Below are positions 63,803 to 64,000 of a DNA stretch of 64,000 bases, in pieces. The DNA is taken from NCBI RefSeq assembly GCF_014197105.1, contig NZ_JACIEV010000003.1, forward strand, positions 1 to 64,000, written 5' to 3'. How positions within the stretch are numbered: the stretch's first letter is position 1; every line of letters begins with the position of its first letter. The notes under the pieces were generated by a model that saw only the letters and a list, made by a program, of their open reading frames with translations, was not told where the DNA came from and ran no database searches. This DNA is from Sphingomonas jinjuensis (GTDB taxonomy: Bacteria; Pseudomonadota; Alphaproteobacteria; Sphingomonadales; Sphingomonadaceae). The position numbers and the translations under genes are program-made.

Positions 63803-64000
63803 ATGGTGGAAGGCTTCGACCTCGACAGCTTCGTTGCGGCGACGCTGGCGGAGGATCTGGGGGTGCGCGGGGACATTACCTCCGCCGCGGTGATCCCCGA
63901 AGAGGCGCGCTTCGACGGAGTGATGGCGAGCCGGGGGGCGATCACCATCGCAGGACTGCCGATCGCGGCGGCGTTCTTCCGCGCGCTCGACCCCTATGCC
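63803..64000 (+). CDS. nadC: Nicotinate-nucleotide pyrophosphorylase (carboxylating), N-terminal fragment
   Basis: The visible 66 codons read MVEGFDLDSFVAATLAEDLG, then VRGDITSAAVIPEEARFDGV and ITIAGLPIAAAFFRALDP. This is the N-terminal helical part of NadC, which makes nicotinate mononucleotide from quinolinate. The gene runs past the window end. ATG 63803 or GTG 63794 could start it. Confidence 0.92.
   Translation, partial: MVEGFDLDSFVAATLAEDLGVRGDITSAAVIPEEARFDGVMASRGAITIAGLPIAAAFFRALDPYA

Overview
The window is GC-rich chromosomal DNA from an alphaproteobacterium, most likely Sphingomonas or a close relative (Sphingomonadaceae). Support comes from a PEP-CTERM protein tail, a large TonB-dependent receptor, the aroQ-accB-accC order, the alphaproteobacterial ATPase-inhibitor zeta protein (DUF1476), a TorF-type porin, a sigma-54 promoter before glnB-glnA and an EcfG-type stress promoter. 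No rRNA, tRNA, CRISPR array, prophage or classical transposase was seen. Genes are tightly packed, and many overlap by 1-4 nt (ATGA, TGATG).

Layout. 1-5 kb: end of a PEP-CTERM protein, a CitE-like lyase and the cyoABCD quinol oxidase operon. 5-11 kb: a TPR-sulfotransferase, a TPR-Asp/Asn beta-hydroxylase and a TonB-dependent receptor. 11-14.5 kb: a periplasmic protein, then a minus-strand run with a PhaE-like protein, a class III-type PHA synthase, a GNAT acetyltransferase and an alpha/beta hydrolase. 14.7-20.8 kb: a complete tripartite RND efflux operon. 20.9-27.9 kb: a pentose-phosphate block (rpiA, transketolase, transaldolase, 6-phosphogluconate dehydrogenase) followed by two HAD-IIB phosphatases. 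28-35 kb: isovaleryl-CoA dehydrogenase and both methylcrotonyl-CoA carboxylase subunits (leucine catabolism), interrupted by a repeat-bounded DUF559 nuclease. 35.4-41.6 kb: glutamine synthetase and P-II, ArsC, acetyl-CoA carboxylase subunits, AroQ, a ThiS-ThiG fusion and a CsbD stress protein. 41.7-50.8 kb: a ThDP enzyme, an SMP-30 lactonase, a HAD hydrolase, and a CoA-transferase operon whose two subunits are separated by three unrelated genes. 50.8-64 kb: an MFS transporter, leuC-(33-aa ORF)-leuD-quinone oxidoreductase, the zeta/BolA/Grx4 cluster, a glycosyltransferase, a BlaI/BlaR1-like pair, an MBL-fold hydrolase, a DUF4230 protein, nadA and the start of nadC.

The most unusual structure is a set of at least eleven intergenic double-hairpin inverted repeats falling into about eight sequence families, with the REPIN-like layout of two hairpins in opposite orientation. 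One pair (31029-31516) has arms identical at 53 of 55 positions and encloses a DUF559 endonuclease gene. The arms supply the gene's ribosome-binding sequence and its last codons. A cargo-free miniature of the same family lies at 45141-45278. This looks like a candidate nuclease-linked mobile repeat system, comparable in layout to RAYT/REPIN but with a different enzyme. Other points of interest are a BlaR1-like protein with no penicillin-binding sensor domain and a two-operator promoter before its blaI gene, the ThiS-ThiG fusion, a very short PhaE-like protein and two small membrane-protein genes.
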